NCBI GenBank assembly: GCA_911728455.2
Contig: OU452239.1
Coordinates: forward strand, 9,158,328 to 9,222,327
Direction: 5' to 3'
DNA: 64,000 bases
Origin: Marthasterias glacialis
Lineage: Eukaryota > Echinodermata > Asteroidea > Forcipulatida > Asteriidae
Shown: positions 36,901 to 44,386 of the stretch, piece by piece
Numbering within the stretch: the stretch's first letter is position 1
Layout: each line of letters begins with the position of its first letter
Notes under the pieces: model-generated
Databases searched by the model: none
What the model was told of the DNA's origin: nothing
Seen by the model: only the letters and a program-made list of their open reading frames with translations
Program-made: the position numbers and the translations under genes

Positions 36901-39280
36901 ATGTGGCTATTCCCAGTATTATCATCGCCCCTCTGGTTCATCTGCTGGACATTGAAAAGCCCAGCATCCCGTTCATTCTCAGCGCCTCATGTATCACCTT
37001 CGGGACAACAATCACCAACTGCCTTATATTCCTTCCAAAGGTAAGTGTAATGGTCAAGACGGGAGTGCGTATAAAGACCTAATCACACATTGTTCGGGTC
37101 TACGGCAAGGTCTTGACCGTAGACTATCCTACCCAGAGGTTCTTGACGAGAAATGATCTTGACATCAGGTGACCTTGTCACAAAGTCCTTGATCGGAGGG
37201 TACGCCCCTTGATCGGATGGTATCTGTATGAGCACTCGAGAAAAAGGGTACCTTGCCTCATTTCTATAACCTACATGCTTCGCCAGAGTGTATCTTGCCA
37301 ATGGGTTATGATGAAATAGTGTCTTTGGTGCCTAGTGGGTTTCCTGACCACGGGCTTTCCTGACAGGAGGTTCTTGACCACTGGGTATCTTAACATTTGG
37401 GCTACACTGTCCACAGTGGGTACCTTGACATGGGCTACTCTGACCGTGGAGGCGGCTGTGACTAGGGATCCTTGACCAGTGGGCGTTTGACATAGGCTAT
37501 CCAGACATTTTTTTTTACCAAAGAGCATATCGACATTGGCTACCCTGAATTGAGTTTTTTTACCAGAGGGTATCTTGAAATTGCGGTACCCTGACAGGAG
37601 GTGACTTATAGGGGTCATTATGGTCTATCCTGACCAGTCTCCTTGATCAGAGGGTATCTACCCAAGAAGAGATTTCTTTATCAACTCAATTATCCTATAG
37701 CCTAGATCATAATACCGCGGGAGCGTCCCATGTTACGCCATTTATGAGGGCCAGACCACAATTTGCACTGGTTCGAACCGCACGTAAGACGATCCACGTG
37801 GACGCAGCTGCTATAGTTATACCGTAAAATAAATTGACGTCATACAAGGGGTCTTAAATGATTAATATTTCAGAGGTCTCTAATTTGTACCAACCGCAGA
37901 TTATTGCCTTGTGGCACATTAAAGATGACCACGAACAAAGAATGTTCACCACACATTCCTCGCATAACCAAGTAGCACCTTTACCGCCTGGAATGAGCCG
38001 AAACCCAGACCACACCCTCCTCAGGGAAAAAGAGAAAGAGATAATGAAACTCAAACAACAACTGCAACAGGTGAGTAAAAAATAATAATAATAATAATAA
38101 AAAAGTACCTCTTGAACTGACAAAAAATTACATACTTTCAAAAATCAAGATTGGCAATTATCATAAAGAAAATATTGGTTATACGAAGACTATTGAACAA
38201 TAAGTGCATCAAAAAATGAATTTGACCTAGCAGCAAGCTGATAAAGATGTTTGTCCTGTTTTCCCCGGTGTTTCGTTGATCTTTGCCCCACAAACTTTCC
38301 TGAAGTATTCAAAATGTCCGTAAAGGGGAAACGACGCAGCAATCTTGTGTCCAAAACTCTAGTTTCCCTCCATAGTTTCAATGGTCTTTTACCTGAAAAA
38401 AGAGCTTCAGGAGACCATTTCCCATCTGTCATGATTTGTTTTGTTTTTTAAACCCACTTTAAAGCCCCTGGTCAACATTTTTAAAAGTGTCTGTAAATGC
38501 TTCCATTCTTTGCTTAAATCAAGATATATGTAATAAATCCAAGCTACAAAAAAATCAGCTCATTTCATCGTTTTATTTGCGAGAAAACGGTCAAAATGCA
38601 TTAAGCAATTTCGTACGCATTCTTATGTATTAGTTTTGGTCTTATGATGAGTGAGAATTAATTTTGTTATCTTATTTCATTTATTATTCAAAAACGATAA
38701 CACTTCAAGCAAAAACATTTTAGGGATAGTTTTCTACCATACTTATCTTTATACATGTATGGTAGGGCCTATATGTAAATCTGTGAGCAGTTGTTTTTCT
38801 GTCTTACCAATGTTTAACTGGGGCTTTAAATCCTACATTAATGGTTCGCACTATATTAACCCGAGTTGTTTTGTTTGACAAGTGTGTTTTGAAAGTTCAT
38901 ATTCGGATAAACTTTGAATCCTTGAGAAAATTTCTGTTTCAAAAAATATCACTGACAGTTCATTTTTAAGCTCTTTACACGCAGCTATTAAACCCACGCA
39001 TGTTTTGATCAACGAAACGACTCAAGTTGAAAATAAATTTATATTATACCTGCAACAACAAAAAACAAGCTATACGCGACACTCAAGTAAAAGTTCAGGA
39101 CAGCAACCTTCTGCCATTTGAAACTTTGTTATTTTCAACTCAAGTGGGGCATTCCTAAACCATAAAAGAGACTTTATCAATGTTTCCCCCGCTCTCTAAT
39201 CTGAACCGTTTCAGCAAACGAACGAGAACGAAGACTTGCTTGAAAGGATACGGCGATTGCAACAAGCCTCGCAGCCGTGA
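16208..39280 (+). CDS. GABBR-like: GABA-B-type metabotropic receptor, 5'-truncated gene model of 16 exons
   Basis: Joined exons: 16208-16345, 20940-21110, 23919-24026, 28866-28931, 30689-30877, 31161-31406, 32106-32169, 33061-33147, 33935-34085, 34199-34331, 34418-34525, 34697-34816, 36031-36176, 36845-37040, 37876-38070, 39215-39280. All phases fit and give 727 codons plus TGA. GABA-B receptors are plasma-membrane class C GPCRs that work as dimers and signal through Gi/o. Order seen: Venus-flytrap domain (exons 1-8, about residues 1-330), seven helices (exons 9-14), coiled-coil tail (exons 15-16). Hallmarks are WNLVQ, FFRT, DARII, FCE, EDFDY, FEGI, GLDG, FAKTWRVH, LNDSK and FLPK. The ligand-domain middle is closer to GABBR1 and parts of the helices are closer to GABBR2, so I do not assign a subtype. 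The N-terminus is missing. A vertebrate receptor has roughly 840-960 residues, so about 100-150 are lacking. Confidence 0.93.
16563..16628 (+). repeat. (caa/cat/cag)n simple repeat
   Basis: Trinucleotide-rich tract cagcatcagcaacaactgca followed by catcatcat and caacaacaa. The open frame it creates (His/Gln runs) has no splice or homology support. Confidence 0.8.
16968..17020 (-). mobile_element. Long-TIR MITE, end fragment
   Basis: aaaatgagtgcatcgcgaaa, ctgaattttgaac matches the right end of 8424-8891. Confidence 0.5.
17297..17571. mobile_element. MITE, taagccccgccc family, copy 1
   Basis: Left cattaagccccaccc, right tgcatcggtcta. Shared core: attgaccaatcacagcattg, cttcaatgccacactgcacg, gtgtcggactttcgg. 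Copies at 34852-35114 and 45553-45794. Confidence 0.82.
18068..18172 (+). mobile_element. MITE with atggcggacacta ends, copy 1
   Basis: About 105 bp with gagtgcactgtttgg and gtgtatacagacaaattta. The inverse copy is at 54077-54172. Confidence 0.7.
18507..18548 (+). repeat. (aaac)n microsatellite
   Basis: About ten copies of aaac. Confidence 0.9.
19550..19583 (+). repeat. Poly-A tract
   Basis: Uninterrupted A run of over 30. No recognisable retroelement directly upstream. Confidence 0.9.
20940..21110 (+). CDS. GABBR-like: GABBR-like exon b (Venus-flytrap lobe 1)
   Basis: 57 codons, phase 0-0. The acceptor is gttttccag and the donor agt|gtaagt. It contains FPYFFRT, the strongest GABA-B signature in lobe 1, then EFGWEKVAIIHD and SEVFTS, close to the GABBR1 wording. 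The residue after FFRT is Asn where GABBR1 has a ligand-contacting His (family knowledge). Confidence 0.95.
21445..21940 (+). repeat. 46-bp minisatellite, about 10 units, in receptor intron
   Basis: Unit ggtaacaaaagcaatcattg, then gtcgacaaactgtggtcata. Ten units are countable, several alternating between atatccatcgg and ataaccgtcgg, so the repeat is partly dimeric. Confidence 0.9.
22446..22741 (+). mobile_element. MITE, tacaggattggt family, copy 2
   Basis: Core gtcgagaaaatagaatttg and gctgaaaagtgtgcacgg. The left end is eroded. Receptor intron. Confidence 0.75.
23919..24026 (+). CDS. GABBR-like: GABBR-like exon c (Venus-flytrap lobe 2 start)
   Basis: 36 codons, phase 0-0. The acceptor is gttttcag and the donor agg|gtagga. 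It reads ATNKFLEDLAKNNITLVAKE then SFTAGE, matching the helix-strand segment before the DARII motif in GABA-B receptors. Confidence 0.88.
24318..24400 (+). mobile_element. Long-TIR MITE, end fragment
   Basis: gatggactccgaggtcacat, tcagttttaagatgcactca matches the left end of 8424-8891. No right end seen. Confidence 0.55.
25383..25720. mobile_element. MITE with tcgtcgtgtgcccggc ends
   Basis: Left end tcgtcgtgtgcccggc, right end gccgggcacacgacga, plus subterminal repeats of acgtccttttgc. Located in a receptor intron. Confidence 0.85.
26084..26716. mobile_element. Long-TIR MITE, copy 2, with central palindrome
   Basis: Same ends as 8424-8891 (ttaaagagggctcc / gagcccctcttta). The centre carries a 58-bp-arm palindrome (26411-26468 with 26483-26540, three mismatches). 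Lies in a receptor intron. Confidence 0.83.
27228..27467 (+). repeat. SINE body with poly-A tail, head missing
   Basis: Starts at agcaagacacttaaccc, carries ccttcggatgggaggtaaag and ggggtcaccccggtgtttctgg, and ends in ctcataactc followed by an A run (27442-27467). Lies in a receptor intron. Confidence 0.82.
27836..28078 (+). repeat. Repeat family (cctaaaatgcgcaccacactgt), intact copy
   Basis: Shares gacacgctcaccatttt, gaagtcaat, cctaaaatgcgcaccacactgt, cacagtgacatt and cttccaatatggcg with 51460-52115, but is uninterrupted. Confidence 0.75.
28457..28517. repeat. Perfect 23-bp hairpin
   Basis: Arms 28457-28479 (accaggagagggtcctattt then ccc) and 28495-28517 are exact inverses, with a 15-bp ggcc-containing loop. 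Confidence 0.9.
28866..28931 (+). CDS. GABBR-like: GABBR-like exon d (DARII segment)
   Basis: 22 codons, phase 0-0. The acceptor is cgtcacacag and the donor gag|gtaggc. It encodes DKDARIIIASALEEG and ends QQIFCE, closely matching GABBR1 (DARII ... FCE). GABBR2 has VRII and FCC here, so this exon is GABBR1-like. Confidence 0.92.
28932..30688 (+). other. Receptor intron d-e
   Basis: 1.8 kb. Nothing recognised beyond scattered short open frames without splice or family support. Confidence 0.75.
30689..30877 (+). CDS. GABBR-like: GABBR-like exon e (lobe 2)
   Basis: 63 codons, phase 0-0. The acceptor is cacatcag and the donor ttg|gtaagg. It contains YGVRYVWLIN, DWWKNV and GCTEEDM, the conserved YVW strand and Cys of lobe 2. 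An internal gag|gtatgt near 30717 looks like a donor but must be read through to keep the family alignment. The aromatic ligand-contacting position after the YVW strand is Asn. Confidence 0.92.
31161..31406 (+). CDS. GABBR-like: GABBR-like exon f (lobe 2, hinge)
   Basis: 82 codons, phase 0-0. The acceptor is gcttttacag. The donor is acg|gtcaga, weak beyond the GT, but it is the only site that joins FEGI to the next exon in frame. It contains GYDAVWAVALAL, RIEDFDYDN and VFEGI, all GABBR1-like. Base composition is visibly more G+C-rich than the flanking introns. Confidence 0.93.
32106..32169 (+). CDS. GABBR-like: GABBR-like exon g
   Basis: 21 codons plus 1 nt. The acceptor is tttttgcag and the donor atag|gtaaca. 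It encodes GLVLFDVSGNRLSPYKIEQL, matching the GHVVFDASGSR...IEQL segment of GABBR1. Confidence 0.92.
32506..32870 (+). mobile_element. Relative of the 42999 hAT-like element
   Basis: Order ctagggtaaag, gggtgcacc, gaccaattaaaattg, aagcccctt, ending ggcacgtgcc and gttatgccacc. Lies in a receptor intron. Confidence 0.6.
33061..33147 (+). CDS. GABBR-like: GABBR-like exon h (last ligand-domain strand)
   Basis: 87 nt, entering in phase 1 and leaving in phase 1. The acceptor is ttgttgacag and the donor gcag|gtaagt. It encodes VGIYLHDRPTGLQWMREDK, the GxYDxxxxxLxW strand that closes the ligand domain. A GGGTCA-rich inverted-repeat element begins only about 11 bp after the donor. Confidence 0.9.
33159..33345. 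mobile_element. MITE rich in GGGTCA/TGACCC, partial
   Basis: Starts gctctctaaaaaaaactcc, then repeated gacccgg/gggtcaa words. Begins about 11 bp downstream of a receptor splice donor. Confidence 0.7.
33401..33596 (-). repeat. SINE body fragment
   Basis: Minus-strand SINE body (gcaccttgtaaa, aaccccttctcttagcaac, cttaacgtcccatccgaagg). No tRNA-like head. It sits immediately left of a TIR element at 33600. Confidence 0.8.
33600..33826. mobile_element. MITE with ccatgtcacacgggc ends
   Basis: Left gggccatgtcacacgggcca, right attgccccgtgtgataaggc. Directly abuts the SINE fragment on its left. Confidence 0.75.
33935..34085 (+). CDS. GABBR-like: GABBR-like exon i (linker and TM1)
   Basis: 151 nt. 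The acceptor is preceded by a long T run, and the donor is aa|gtaatt. The extracellular linker GGRIPRDGPGRE is followed by TM1 (SVFTSLAVVGMIMTIVFLIF) and NISCKHRK. Unlike GABBR1, whose linker is longer around SPPADQT, this linker carries a compact RDGPGR stretch. Confidence 0.93.
34199..34331 (+). CDS. GABBR-like: GABBR-like exon j (TM2 and loop)
   Basis: 133 nt. The acceptor is ttaatttaag; the donor is ttg|gtaaga. It reads VKLSCPNVNNVIAVGC, a TM2 segment, then SGLDG and a conserved Cys (YLCL), which in class C receptors pairs with extracellular loop 2. Confidence 0.93.
34418..34525 (+). CDS. GABBR-like: GABBR-like exon k (TM3 and intracellular loop 2)
   Basis: 36 codons, phase 0-0. The acceptor is tttttgccag; the donor is agg|gtaata. 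TM3 includes FGGLFAKTWRVHVIF, closely matching GABBR2 wording (FAKTWRVHAIF). The following basic stretch SNRTKRKR starts intracellular loop 2, which contributes to G-protein contact in this family. Confidence 0.94.
34697..34816 (+). CDS. GABBR-like: GABBR-like exon l (TM4)
   Basis: 40 codons, phase 0-0. The acceptor is gattttcccccag; the donor is ttg|gtatac. TM4 is LFMIIGVLVVVDVAIISAW, then AYDPSQLVQ, the DP motif at the start of extracellular loop 2. A MITE copy starts about 37 bp past the donor. Confidence 0.9.
34852..35114. mobile_element. MITE, taagccccgccc family, copy 2
   Basis: Ends aaccgatccattaagcccc and ggggcttaatggatcggtct are a clean terminal inverted repeat. Starts about 36 bp after a receptor splice donor. 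Confidence 0.87.
35782..35976. mobile_element. MITE with gggcccaatttcatagagct ends
   Basis: Left gggcccaatttcatagagct, right agctctatgaaattgggccc. Ends about 55 bp before a receptor exon. A second copy lies at 49675-49894. Confidence 0.87.
36031..36176 (+). CDS. GABBR-like: GABBR-like exon m (extracellular loop 2 and TM5)
   Basis: 146 nt starting HDVDGDKII. The acceptor is ttcgaattaacactcag, the only nearby AG that keeps phase 0. The Cys of NKCDS matches the loop-2 Cys (LEHC). TM5 is FLWSGIMFGWKGLLLIYGAF, ending AWES. The donor is ctag|gcaagt: no GT donor keeps the frame, so this intron is GC-AG. Confidence 0.9.
36331..36582. mobile_element. MITE rich in GGGTCA/TGACCC
   Basis: Ends actctaaaaacgtccgggtc and gaccctcgagtttttacagc are inverse. 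The interior is repeated gggtca/tgaccc words around a poly-A tract. A half copy is at 33159-33345. Confidence 0.8.
36845..37040 (+). CDS. GABBR-like: GABBR-like exon n (intracellular loop 3, TM6, TM7)
   Basis: 196 nt, phase 2 in (AG|G) and phase 0 out. The acceptor is acaattgcag; the donor is aag|gtaagt. It encodes RKVTMAHLNDSKF (loop 3 and the LNDSK motif), TM6 around AIYNVAIPSIIIAPLV, and TM7 ending NCLIFLPK, the class C helix 7 exit motif (FxPK). Confidence 0.95.
37083..37660 (+). repeat. Degenerate minisatellite in receptor intron
   Basis: Irregular recurrence every 20-25 bp of ccttgaccagtgggtatc-like words (cttgacc, gggtatctt, ctgacag, ggctac). Confidence 0.75.
37876..38070 (+). CDS. 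GABBR-like: GABBR-like exon o (cytoplasmic tail, coiled-coil start)
   Basis: 65 codons, phase 0-0. The acceptor region is atttcagag with overlapping AGs. Only the second AG keeps the frame and removes an in-frame stop. The exon ends in LREKEKEIMKLKQQLQQ, heptad-rich and strongly charged, as in the GABBR1/GABBR2 dimerising coiled coil. The donor is cag|gtgagt. Confidence 0.85.
38458..38830 (+). mobile_element. MITE-like element, aagcccc-end family, copy 2
   Basis: Same order of motifs as 3596-3948, with tttaaagcccc and ggggctttaaa ends. Lies in the last receptor intron. Confidence 0.8.
39215..39280 (+). CDS. GABBR-like: GABBR-like terminal exon p (coiled-coil end, stop)
   Basis: 21 codons plus TGA at 39278-39280. 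The acceptor is accgtttcag. It encodes QTNENEDLLERIRRLQQASQ then P-stop and continues the heptads of the previous exon. It contains RIRR, resembling the RXRR endoplasmic-reticulum retention motif of the GABBR1 tail. The tail is much shorter than in vertebrate GABBR2. A possible AATAAA lies far downstream at 40248; the 3' end is not established. Confidence 0.85.
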   Translation, partial: QTNENEDLLERIRRLQQASQP

Positions 39281-39421
39281 TTGTCTGGTACAGACAGGAA
39301 CTGCTATTTCGAGGTACTACTTACTTCCTGAGATGGGACAATTTTCTGAGATGCCCCCGGCCAAAGAAAAAAAAAATGAGGCAAAGAGGCATATTAGCAA
39401 GCAACTACATTCTACCTAGCC

Positions 39422-39776
39422 TTAAAGGTAGAATACAGGATTGGTGTTCATCATTTTCCCCCCTCATTTATTAGTATCAGTCTGAACGCTTACTGATTAT
39501 GAAGTTCATATAGTACCAAACTTTCATAGAAATATTTGTCTGAAATAACGTCAAAGTCGAGAAAATATCATTTGAAGACCCCGATTTTAATTTCGGTTGT
39601 AACAGTCGGAGTTAAGGACAATGTGTATACATGCTGAAAAGTGTGCACAGTGTTTCACCATTTTCTCCAGACTCGGGCGAGTTTTTTTTTAATGTATTTA
39701 GGGCCTATATGTAATCATACAGATGAAGAACACTGCACGATCAGCTTTATACCAATCCTGTGTCTTACCTTTAAAG
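39422..39776 (+). mobile_element. MITE, tacaggattggt family, copy 3
   Basis: Clear ends ttaaaggtagaatacaggat and accaatcctgtgtcttacct. Lies about 140 bp past the receptor stop codon, so the mature 3' UTR may include it. Confidence 0.83.
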
Positions 39777-39950
39777 ACAGCATCTTCACATAATAGGGGA
39801 GCTGAGTTATTTTGCCTTACTTCAAGGAATCTTTTTCTTCAATAAGGCTTTACGTGTATAAAAAGTATTGTACTTTATATTGCTGTAAGCCATATTATAT
39901 TTTCTCTCTCGAGTGAGTACAATGTACCTTTGCTGCCAGTAGTTAAGTTA

Positions 39951-39980
39951 ATATATATATATATATATATATGTATATAT
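39951..39980. repeat. (ta)n microsatellite
   Basis: About 30 bp of alternating AT. A G run follows at 40038-40055. Confidence 0.9.
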
Positions 39981-40422
39981 TTGGTAAGCAAAAAAGCACT
40001 AATAGAAGCAACTTAATCATTTGACAATTTATATCACGGGGGGGGGGGGGGGGGGTTATATATATATGTATAAACTGCACTGTGCCTTTTGAAACAGAGA
40101 GATAAGAAATGACTACCTTTAGGGGAGGATCCGCATGTAATCCAAGGGAGGGGGTGAAGCAAACGCTACTGTTAGCACATGAAACGTGGGTGGATTATTT
40201 AAAAACTCAAGACTTCCAAAGGAATCAACTGCCAGTTTAAATTACGTAATAAATGCAAAAACAATGCACATGGTTAGTAACTGCTAATGTGTCACTATAG
40301 GTCAAGACTTGTACTGCGATGATGTATGTAACAACACAAGTGATTAGTAATGTATTTTTAATTTTTTATTTATTCCTTTTTTTTATGTTGTTGACTTCCC
40401 TTTGATTCTCACAGTAACTAAG

Positions 40423-40553
40423 GCCGTGTCCGAATGAATGTCTTCGGCAGTGGCTACGGCCGGAACGCCAAGGATTCCTATTCTTCAACGTTGTCGTTGC
40501 AGCCAGCGGCCATAGCCTTAGCCGAAGTCGCTTGATTAGGACACGGCCATAGA
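40423..40553. mobile_element. MITE with aaggccgtgtcc ends
   Basis: Left ctaaggccgtgtccgaatga, right tgattaggacacggccatag. The interior carries ggctacggcc and its inverse. Confidence 0.78.
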
Positions 40554-40680
40554 AATTGTGATAGAAAATAGTCTGGTCACGTCACGTGCAAACCGTGTTA
40601 ACAAAATAGTATGCTTGCCTCCAGCAGCTCAACCAGCAAAGTGTGCGAAAGTGGTCAAAGATATTTTATTTTATCAAAGA

Positions 40681-41042
40681 TACTATACAGGATTAGTAAA
40701 GCTGATAGTGCAGTGTTCTTACTTTGCCTGATTCGATATAAAGACCTACATGGAAATAAACCAATCTGTGAAAGGTTGGGCTCAATCCATTGTCTGAGTC
40801 TGGAGAAAATAGCGGAAAACCGTGCACACTTTCAGCATGTAAACACATTGTCCTCAATTTGATTTTTTTAGTTTTCAGATACAGTTTTGTCGAATATGAC
40901 AGTATTTCAGTGGAAAATATTTCACTGAAAAAAATTGGTTCTAGTATCAACTTCTCAAACAGTAAGCTTTCAGACTGAAACTTATCAACAACGTTGTTGT
41001 TTTTTTGTTGGTTTTTTTTGTCCTTACAATCCTGTATAGTGC
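40681..41042 (-). mobile_element. MITE, tacaggattggt family, copy 4 (inverted)
   Basis: Ends tactatacaggattagt and acaatcctgtatagtg. The core (ccgtgcacactttcagcatg) is inverse to the other copies. Confidence 0.8.
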
Positions 41043-41261
41043 TACAAAGAAATATTTTACTGAACTTGTTATTTATAACTGTATTAAAGATTTACCTCAA
41101 GGAAGCTGATATGACATAAGAGTGACATTTTGGACTGACATTTTGATATTCCTCAAATTTTGATAATTTGTAAGATACAAATTGAAAACCGAAGTAGGGT
41201 GGAACTGCAACCTACAGTGGTTCGCTCAAACTCTGTCTTGTTGATGCTCACACATTATTCT

Positions 41262-41508
41262 GTACTCTCTAAATGTAAGAGTGAAAATTTCACTCGCTTG
41301 CCAGAGTGGTGTCAGTTTGACTCTTTTGTGAGTGAAACTCACTCTTCGCCACTCTTATTTGAGTGAAATTGAGGTGAATTTCACTCTGAATCTAGTGGAA
41401 ATACATGTATTTCACTCTAAAAAGAGCTGTCCGCCATATGGCTCCTTGAAAGAGTGGTATGGCGGACAAAAGGAGTGGTTTTTAACTCTTTTACATTGAG
41501 AGAGTATA
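41262..41508. mobile_element. MITE rich in GAGTG/CACTC
   Basis: Ends tactctctaaatgtaagagt and actcttttacattgagagag are inverse. The interior is full of agagtgaaa and ttcactc words. Confidence 0.8.
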
Positions 41509-41743
41509 ATGATATAATTTTGTGGAAGAGAAAGATTCCCTTTGTATATAAACCAACACAGCGATGTTTTCCGTCCATTAATGTTATCACATTTAATCAT
41601 GGTTAGGCATGTCAGTGTCGGAATTAGGGGCTGCGGCTTGATCATCACGTGAACAAGCGTTGAAGCACTTATCCATATTATAGTTTTCATCAATTGTTAT
41701 CTCCTAAGCTATTATTATTTTGTATCAATACATTAACTAAAGG

Positions 41744-41803
41744 AACCATAGCCGTAGCCGTAGCCGTAGCCGTAGCCGCAGCCGCCAATTTGGACACGGC
41801 TTA
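41744..41803. repeat. (gccgta)n repeat at the end of an aaggccgtgtcc element
   Basis: Five to six copies of gtagcc, then gccaatttggacacggctta, which is the right end of the family at 40423-40553. The hexamer looks like expansion of that family's internal word. Confidence 0.75.
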
Positions 41804-42650
41804 AAATCTTTTATTATAATTAACGGTTTTTGTTTTCTGCGTTAAAATTATCTGCATTTTTGCAATTTGTATCTTAAATTATCTGCAATTTGTGCAACAC
41901 TAATAATTGATATTATCCATAAAGTATCCACATGTTATCCGTGTATCTGTACATTTTGTATAATCCACAAACTCACGTTGTGATGTTATCCATGCATCGA
42001 TATTTTATGTACAATTATTTTGCAAGCGTAAAAGGTGAGGTTAAACTTGTTAAGTTTGATTGACATTACCAGATGCAAATGTTTTGGTATCCATGTCCGT
42101 TAACTTTTTATTTCACAACAATCATTTTTAGGTAAGGTTATGGACTTGTATTTTTCTCAATCTATAATCATCACAAAAATGAATTAGACTTTCGATCACC
42201 ACCAAAGTGTTACGTGTACATCAATGTATGATGCACCTTTGTGTTAATCTGTACACTGACTTCACCGGATGCGTAGATGCTTTATTATCCAGCGTTTGCG
42301 TTATCGTCTCATTCTATGCTCTCGGTGCATTTTCAGTTCAATTCAATTCAATTCAATTTTATTTATGTGAAAACATAAGATGTGTTTTCCACAGTACAGC
42401 AGTAACAAAAATGCATTAAAACCATTTGGCAAACAAATGCACAAGTAAAAGATTGTGTGGGGTTTTACTACCAAAATGTGTATTGTCACTTTATTATTTC
42501 TGTTTAACTTAATAAAAAAAAACACGTTTAACAAGAAGGAAGAAGTAAGCATGTATTCATGTGTTCCTGTTTAGACAGTTATCCAAAGTGACATGTGAAT
42601 GGTCGCATTGAATTGCCAAATCAAGAAACCGCTAAAGGCCTTGACGGTAT

Positions 42651-42888
42651 AAAAAGGGGCTGTGTTGTCATGATTATAGCAGTAAAATGGAATAACCCAG
42701 TTACTACGCGCGCGTGCTCGCCGGCGGTCACATCACAGTTTGACGAAGACGGCACCATTGATCTCCATTAATACTGACAGTACTAAAAATGAGATCAGTG
42801 GACGGCACCCTTTGTGATTTGACCGCAAGCGTGCTTGTGTGCAGAAGCTAGGTGAGAGTTCACCTCTCTAAGCACAGCCACTGTCTAG
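42651..42888 (+). mobile_element. MITE, ggggctgtgtcgtcatgatt family, interrupted copy
   Basis: Left inverted repeat and core present, right repeat lost. The core is split by a 44-bp insertion (42757-42800) flanked by gacggcacc on both sides. Confidence 0.8.
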
Positions 42889-42998
42889 TTTTGCAAAAAC
42901 CTCATTTTGGTAAAATATAATAAATCCCTGCTCAGCAATTGGAATTGAAGACCAAGCACATACAGAATGGTTTTACATGGAGATGGTATTGCTATATC

Positions 42999-43329
42999 CA
43001 GCGGCAAAACTAGGGTAACATTTTCAGGGGCATAAGGGGGTGCACCATTTTTTCTAGGGGGCACTGCTGGCCAATTAAAAGTGCTCACTTTTCGTAAACA
43101 ACACCCTTTTCAGCGCTTTTGTTATGCCGTTTACTATTTTTTTTTTTTAAGATTTAATGTAACATTTAACTCTGGTAATTTTTAATCTCACAAGTCCAGA
43201 TTTCAAATGGGCCGGGGGCGGGAGGGTGCACATACATCAAATTTTTATTTTTATTTTATTTTATTTTATTTTATTTTTTTTCTTTTTTGGGGGGAGGGGG
43301 CACATGCACCCCCCTCAGTTATGCCACTG
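42999..43329. mobile_element. hAT-like non-autonomous element with 8-bp target duplication
   Basis: Starts cagcggcaaaactaggg and ends cccctcagttatgccactg (imperfect terminal inverted repeat beginning CAG). It is flanked on both sides by gctatatc (42991-42998 and 43330-43337). 8-bp duplications and CAG ends are typical of hAT. Related copies at about 10645-10925 and 32506-32870. Confidence 0.82.
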
Positions 43330-44386
43330 GCTATATCCTTTCAAACGCCTGCTCTTATTTTTTTTTATTGACACGACTAAATATACTTAAGCTTGGATCA
43401 AGGGTCGGGACCCCGCTTCTTAATTTTCAGGCCAATTATAAATACACCCCCACATCATTTTAACATCTAAAATCCCGGCCGAAATGTTTGGGCCACTGTG
43501 TACTCTCGCCCTTACTCCGCTGACCTCCCCCCCCCCCCCCCCCCACGCATAATGTTTTAGTTCCAATGTTGCTAATTCCAACTGGAGTGCAGACCCCGAA
43601 ATGAGAGTAAACAAAGATGGCTGATAGTCTGCCAAAACTAGCCCCCCCCCCCCCTCCCCACCGACCTTATAAGGATATCTACAATCGTTCTATAAACCAT
43701 ACGTTCTTTTCAAAAGCAATAACTTTCTCCAATAAAAAGCATGCATCAACCAGACTTTTCCAACATTAGCAAGGACCTGTAAGTTGAATTATGCAAAATA
43801 TTTCAAAAAATGAAAATAATGTGTAAAACAAGACAACACCACAATCCAGTCTGATAAGGCCAAACACTACATCACTTACCTCTCTCTTTTACTAATGAAC
43901 TTTCAACCATGTCCAATGCAGAAATGATATCCTTTTCTTAATGCTTTCTCAGTCAGTATCATAATTTCTGAGTGTCTGGGAAAACACAAACATAGCCCAA
44001 CTTTTAGGGTTACATTTTATAAGTGACTGATCCTTCACAGCAGCAATGTCACAAAATAAGGCAGACTGCCAACAAAAAAATAAGAAGAAGAAAAGAATAA
44101 AACAAAATAATAATTTTGAAAAGGAACAAAAAATTGGTACTTGCATTTTTATCTATGTAAAATTTCTGAAGTTGACTGAATATTTACAAGAACAAAAAAC
44201 TTTCCTTTAAAGTAATACCAAAAACAAAATGTGTACTGGTCATCATATAGATTTTAATTTCCTGAAGACATTTAAAACAGCTGTTGTAATCCATAGTTCG
44301 TGCATATCATAAAAATATTGCATGCACACTTATCTCAAAGGGCCCGTGTCGTCATGATTATAGCAGGCATTTGTACGGAGGTCCTG

